Shown: one piece after another, positions 60,358-64,000 of the stretch
How the letters are laid out: every line of letters begins with the position of its first letter
How positions within the stretch are numbered: position 1 is the stretch's first letter
The notes under the pieces: model-generated
The model's input: only the letters and a program-made list of their open reading frames with translations
Database searches by the model: none
Told to the model about the DNA's origin: nothing
Assembly (NCBI GenBank): GCA_001466705.2
Contig: LATX02000185.1
Coordinates: 620,001-684,000 of the forward strand
Source of the DNA: Moniliophthora roreri
Lineage: Eukaryota; Basidiomycota; Agaricomycetes; Agaricales; Marasmiaceae
DNA length: 64,000 nucleotides
Direction: 5' to 3'
Made by a program: the position numbers and the translations under genes

Positions 60358-62252
60358 TCCGCAACAGTCGGTTTGTAAGGAGCCAGGAGTAAGTATCACT
60401 AATATCACTAATATTTTTTTTTTCAGAGCCGGCAAATTCGTGCCGCGTGTCTCCTTGATCATGATGCGCCCACAGACCAACTGCCTTACTCGAGAAATCC
60501 ATCTCTGTCGCCATCACCACCATCACCGTTGACTGAATAACGTGGGGAGTCGACAAGGAATTACAGCAGAGGTTGCCTTTTCAACGATATCACATTGTAT
60601 GATGAATACAGCATTATGTCCTATAAGCTTCATTCCCAATGTCCAAGACAAGACTGGCGCGTTATAGGCTCATCAAACAAAAGATCTTCCCAGCGAACAG
60701 CAGGAGCTCTGGGGCCCCAATGATTGACCCAATGATTGATGTAGGGGCGATGAAGGCTTGGAGTCCTCCGAATCAGGATCGGATGCCTGGGCGCTTCACT
60801 TCTATCTGGGTTACATGAACATGTCACTACTATACCACCTTCTCCGAGGTCTCCGGGATCTTTCTGCCATGGTATGTGCGTGTCCCAAGTCCAAGCACTA
60901 ATAAAATGTCCCTAGAGCTTCCGCTTCCAATGACATTGTTGAAGGCAACGCTTCGTCAAGTATCCTCTAGGCATACTGTAATCATGAGCAAACAGGTTCT
61001 TCGTGCTGGTAACAAGATACATACCGGGCCCAAAGGCTCTCATCTCTCGGGGTGCACTGAGTGCCTGAAGTAGAAGACAGCCTTTATCCAGCGAGTGAAT
61101 TTGAGGTAGCTCTGTAGGCAATATCATTGTACCTAAAACATAGGCAGCTTTAGACACAGGTGTAATTGTGAAAATGGGAGCTTACTGGTTTTTCATGCTC
61201 TAAATGGTCTCTTAGGTGTTATTGGGGAATTGCAAATATTGGAACAGTCACCAGCAAGTCTACACCTCCTAATCTTGAGGACTACTTTGACTGATGAGCC
61301 TCAACTGCCAACTTGAAGTGTAGACATCTCCAGATAGAGATAGTGGTATTGGGCTGGATTTGAAAGCTGTCAGCCCTGGTAACCTGTCTGAGGAAAGGCC
61401 AGAGATGTCATTGAAGTTTTAAGCAGGGGGCACACATTGGCTTTCATGGGATGGGTACCATTCTGAACAAGAACTGGGTGAATATCCCAAAACTTGGAAA
61501 CAAGGCTATTTTTGCACTAGAAAAGGAGTCAACATTCTATTGTAGACCCTATCCAAGACTAGAATTCACTGACCTATACTGGTATTTCTCCAAGGTTACA
61601 AGTCTGCTTAGACTCCAGCAGATGTGAGAGGCTATAACTCCCATGACTCCTTGTATGATCCTCAAAAACTGGTGGCTGGCAAATGTCAGTGGTTGCAATG
61701 GGTCTCTGAGGATGATATCACCTGGGGGGTCCTCTCTGGTGTATTTTTTGTAATCCCACCAAAGTGATACTAGGCAATCAAGATTCAAGGCTGGAGCATG
61801 AAGACCAGAGATACATTGTTGAAGTTTTGCATAAACATTATTACAGACTCCATTTTTGACTGAAGCACTTTAGTTTTAACACATGGTAGATATATAATGT
61901 TCAATAATCAAATTTAAGAGATGATGGACTTGGAATCAGAAACAAAAATTCAGTGATGTTTTGAGCCAGGGTGTTGTTCATCTTTTCATTGATCTAAAAC
62001 TTTCCAGTCAGTGCCAGATCAACATCTGGAAACAGGCCCCATTGAGGGTTTGCTCCAAGTAAGATGGTTTCTTTGGATCAGGCCTTGAAACATTGCTATA
62101 AACCATAATGTGATCACTAGAAGAACAGGCTTGGAGTGGCACAAGTGTTTGTGGGCATTCTAGATCTCTGAGTTGATCAAGTCTAAATGAATTATACAAG
62201 AGGACATAAACATGCTGTGGCAAATATACTGAAGGGTATCACTGCACACTAG
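60358..62252. other. Gene-less 1.9-kb stretch
   Basis: The first 250 bp are the upstream region of the Zn(II)2Cys6 gene. A minus-strand frame at 60912-61157 has no recognisable motif. From about 61.2 to 62.25 kb the DNA is AT-rich and composition differs from the genic parts. A weak direct repeat around CCAGAGAT..ATTG..AGTTTT occurs near 61400 and 61800. It may be an old element or the 3' region of gene H. Confidence 0.4.
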
Positions 62253-63289
62253 CTAATTAACCAGTTGGTATAGAGGGGCATGACTGAGTAATTGGATAAT
62301 TTGTGTCTCAAAGGAACGGTAGGCAAGTAGTAGTAAAAGCTGGACAATGAACATGTCAAGGGATGAAGCAAAGTCTAATAATTGTTGATATAAGAATATT
62401 GGAATGCCATCAATAGTAAATTGATCTGGCCTGAACCCTGAGAATTAAAGCCATGAGATTTGACAGTCAATGAAATGACCACTTGACTCACCAGTGTTGA
62501 ATTGGATGGATGGGTAAATGATCATGTGGGGTCCACCTAAGTTGACCTGATTTCCCCGTACAACATTGTACTGTCCACCTAAGACAGTAAATTCTGAGGC
62601 TCCTGAAAACATTTCCAATGGACCCCTGTCATCCTCATGTTCAATGGGTTCTGGAGGCTCGTTTGATTGTGGGGACTCATTTGATTGTGGGAGCCTGTTT
62701 GATGTTGTTCGCTTGCTCCGGAGCTAGGAAGTTGCCAATGATTCATTCCTACTGCTATAACTGTAATGTTTTAAGTCAATGCTCACCTTGGGATTAAAGT
62801 CGGGATCAATAATGAATCCATGCATGAATTTGCGATATTTCCTTAACCTGTAATCATCACTGAAGCTACAGAGGAACGCTGCCAGCCGACTACGGGTGGT
62901 GGAAATTGTGGCGAAAGTATCAATATCCTTAAGCCTCCTATAACAAGGAATTACTATACGCATCAAAGAACTGGGACCAAAGGACATACTGATGCAATCT
63001 GCAAATCTTATCACGATATGAAGCAACCAGTGCTTCATCAAGCCCAGGGGCCGCCACAACAGCTATAAAGACGGCTTCACAAGATTCTCGCGCTAGTTTT
63101 GAAAAAAATGGATGCTACATGCAAAGTCATATTCTGAGGAGAAAGGTGTAGAGCTGAAAATACCTGGGTGTCATATTGATGTACACGCAATGCCAGCTTA
63201 GCACTCTCCTGTAAGGAGGACTGTGATATGGACACCTCCTCCAATGTCCTCAGTACCAAATCCAGTTTGGCATCCCTTGTGGTCCCCAT
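62253..63289 (-). CDS. HeLo/MLKL-like domain protein H with GGQ motif and hydrophobic C-terminus
   Basis: Five exons (63289-63164, 63114-62990, 62937-62787, 62723-62492, 62437-62253) give 272 aa with phases 0, 2, 0 and then 1. Domain landmarks are AKLDLVLRTLEEVSISQSSL, FFSKLARESCEAVFIAVVAA and RLKDIDTFATISTTRSRLAA, then LRKYRKFMHGFII. The tail has short NESPQSNEPPEP repeats and the motif FTVLGGQYNVVRGNQVNLGG. The last exon, FRPDQFTIDGIPIFLYQQLL and a leucine-rich stretch (VQLLLLLAYRSFE), is markedly hydrophobic. It is the intact, inverted paralogue of pseudogene G 18 kb away, and the similarity continues into introns. Start is the first ATG; exon 1 resembles G at the same point. Function inferred only. 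Confidence 0.8.
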
Positions 63290-64000
63290 TGACACTGTAA
63301 ATTTTTGCGATTCTGTGCACAGTACGAGGTTGTGAAAGAGGAAGATGAGGCAAGATATTCCTATGGCGGAAGGGAAATTTATAATTCAATCCACGAGTTT
63401 GACACATGTTGTATATAATCATGGGCTCACGACCTCCTGCATCTCCAACGCTTGTCAGCATGCGTCCTGCAGGCAAGAACGCGTTGTGGCATTAAACTGG
63501 CTATGAATCAATAGATAAGGTCCATATTCCATGCTTCTTTGCTTTTCCAGCACGAGTACCACGACGAGATATCCTCGAAGGCTTCTGAGGGGGTGGAATG
63601 GCGTTAGAAAAGAGTATGGGCTCGAAGTAATGGTTGAGAGAACGAGGAGCAGTCATTGACTCAGAGTCATTGCCAGAATGGCCGAGACCACCTAACAGGC
63701 CGTCGTAATTTGAATAATGAAATGCCATCATGAACGCAATATTCCACCTTTGTGTCCCAGATCGGAACTGATAAGACACCAGAAACCGAGCTTTACTTGG
63801 CATCGGATCAGACTAATTCTGTGTGGAAATTAGGCGCACCTCGTTACACCTCTCCTCCGCCTTCCATTGCACCTCTCTCACATCGCCTCAGACCTCCCCA
63901 AGCCCTCAAGTTCCAAGCTTCAAGCTCCCACTGAGATGTTACTGGACTCTATTAGACGGTATTCGACGAATCCGCGAAAATCTGACACGTACCTGACGTT
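63290..64000. other. Window edge, possible partial gene
   Basis: A minus-strand frame 63501-63803 starts with an ATG (MPSKARFLVSYQFRSGTQRW) and ends KKHGIWTLSIDS. It has a basic Arg/Lys patch (SRISRRGTRAGKAKKH) but no recognised domain. It could be the last exon of a gene that begins beyond the window, or a chance frame. Confidence 0.35.

Overview
This is a nuclear genomic window from a filamentous basidiomycete, most likely an agaricomycete. The support is dense short spliceosomal introns (about 45-70 nt), a centrin, a Zn(II)2Cys6 regulator, an intron-containing tRNA gene, and protein families I know mainly from mushroom-forming fungi. The species cannot be named from the sequence. All exon models below were built by hand: GT-AG (or GC-AG) junctions were chosen so the frame stays open, and most models sum exactly to whole codons.

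Layout. 1-9.2 kb: one C2H2 zinc-finger regulator gene in DNA packed with homopolymer and dinucleotide runs. 9.2-20.1 kb: a compact block of intact genes: centrin (-), a DUF2235 alpha/beta-hydrolase (+), a CDP-alcohol phosphotransferase of the choline/ethanolamine type (-), a two-domain EthD-like protein (-), and a 539-aa lineage-restricted protein (-). 20-45 kb: an accessory, repeat-rich region with decayed plus-strand gene copies, a roughly 3.9-kb tandem array, a non-autonomous hAT element with perfect 8-bp target duplications, a second terminal-inverted-repeat element carrying tRNA-like A and B boxes, and a 1.3-kb direct duplication meeting at a single N, probably an unmerged contig overlap. 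45.6-50.1 kb: a tRNA-Thr and a GRAM/VASt lipid-transfer protein. 50-64 kb: more accessory genes and a Zn(II)2Cys6 transcription factor.

The main discovery is a dispersed family of eight genes (A 24.8, B 28.6, C 32.6, D 37.5, G 43.9, E 50.3, F 53.0, H 62.3 kb). Each encodes one small helical domain split by introns at the same three places in the same phases (0, 2, 0), followed by a short, fast-diverging tail. By pattern the domain resembles the HeLo/MLKL-type N-terminal bundle of fungal NLR-like and cell-death proteins, but no NACHT, NB-ARC, kinase or repeat domain is attached. Three members carry a glycine/asparagine/phenylalanine motif in the tail that resembles fungal signalling-amyloid motifs; a related motif opens the 539-aa protein at 17.9-20.0 kb. 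A stand-alone adaptor/executor repertoire of a fungal self/non-self system is a reasonable hypothesis, but the function is inferred.
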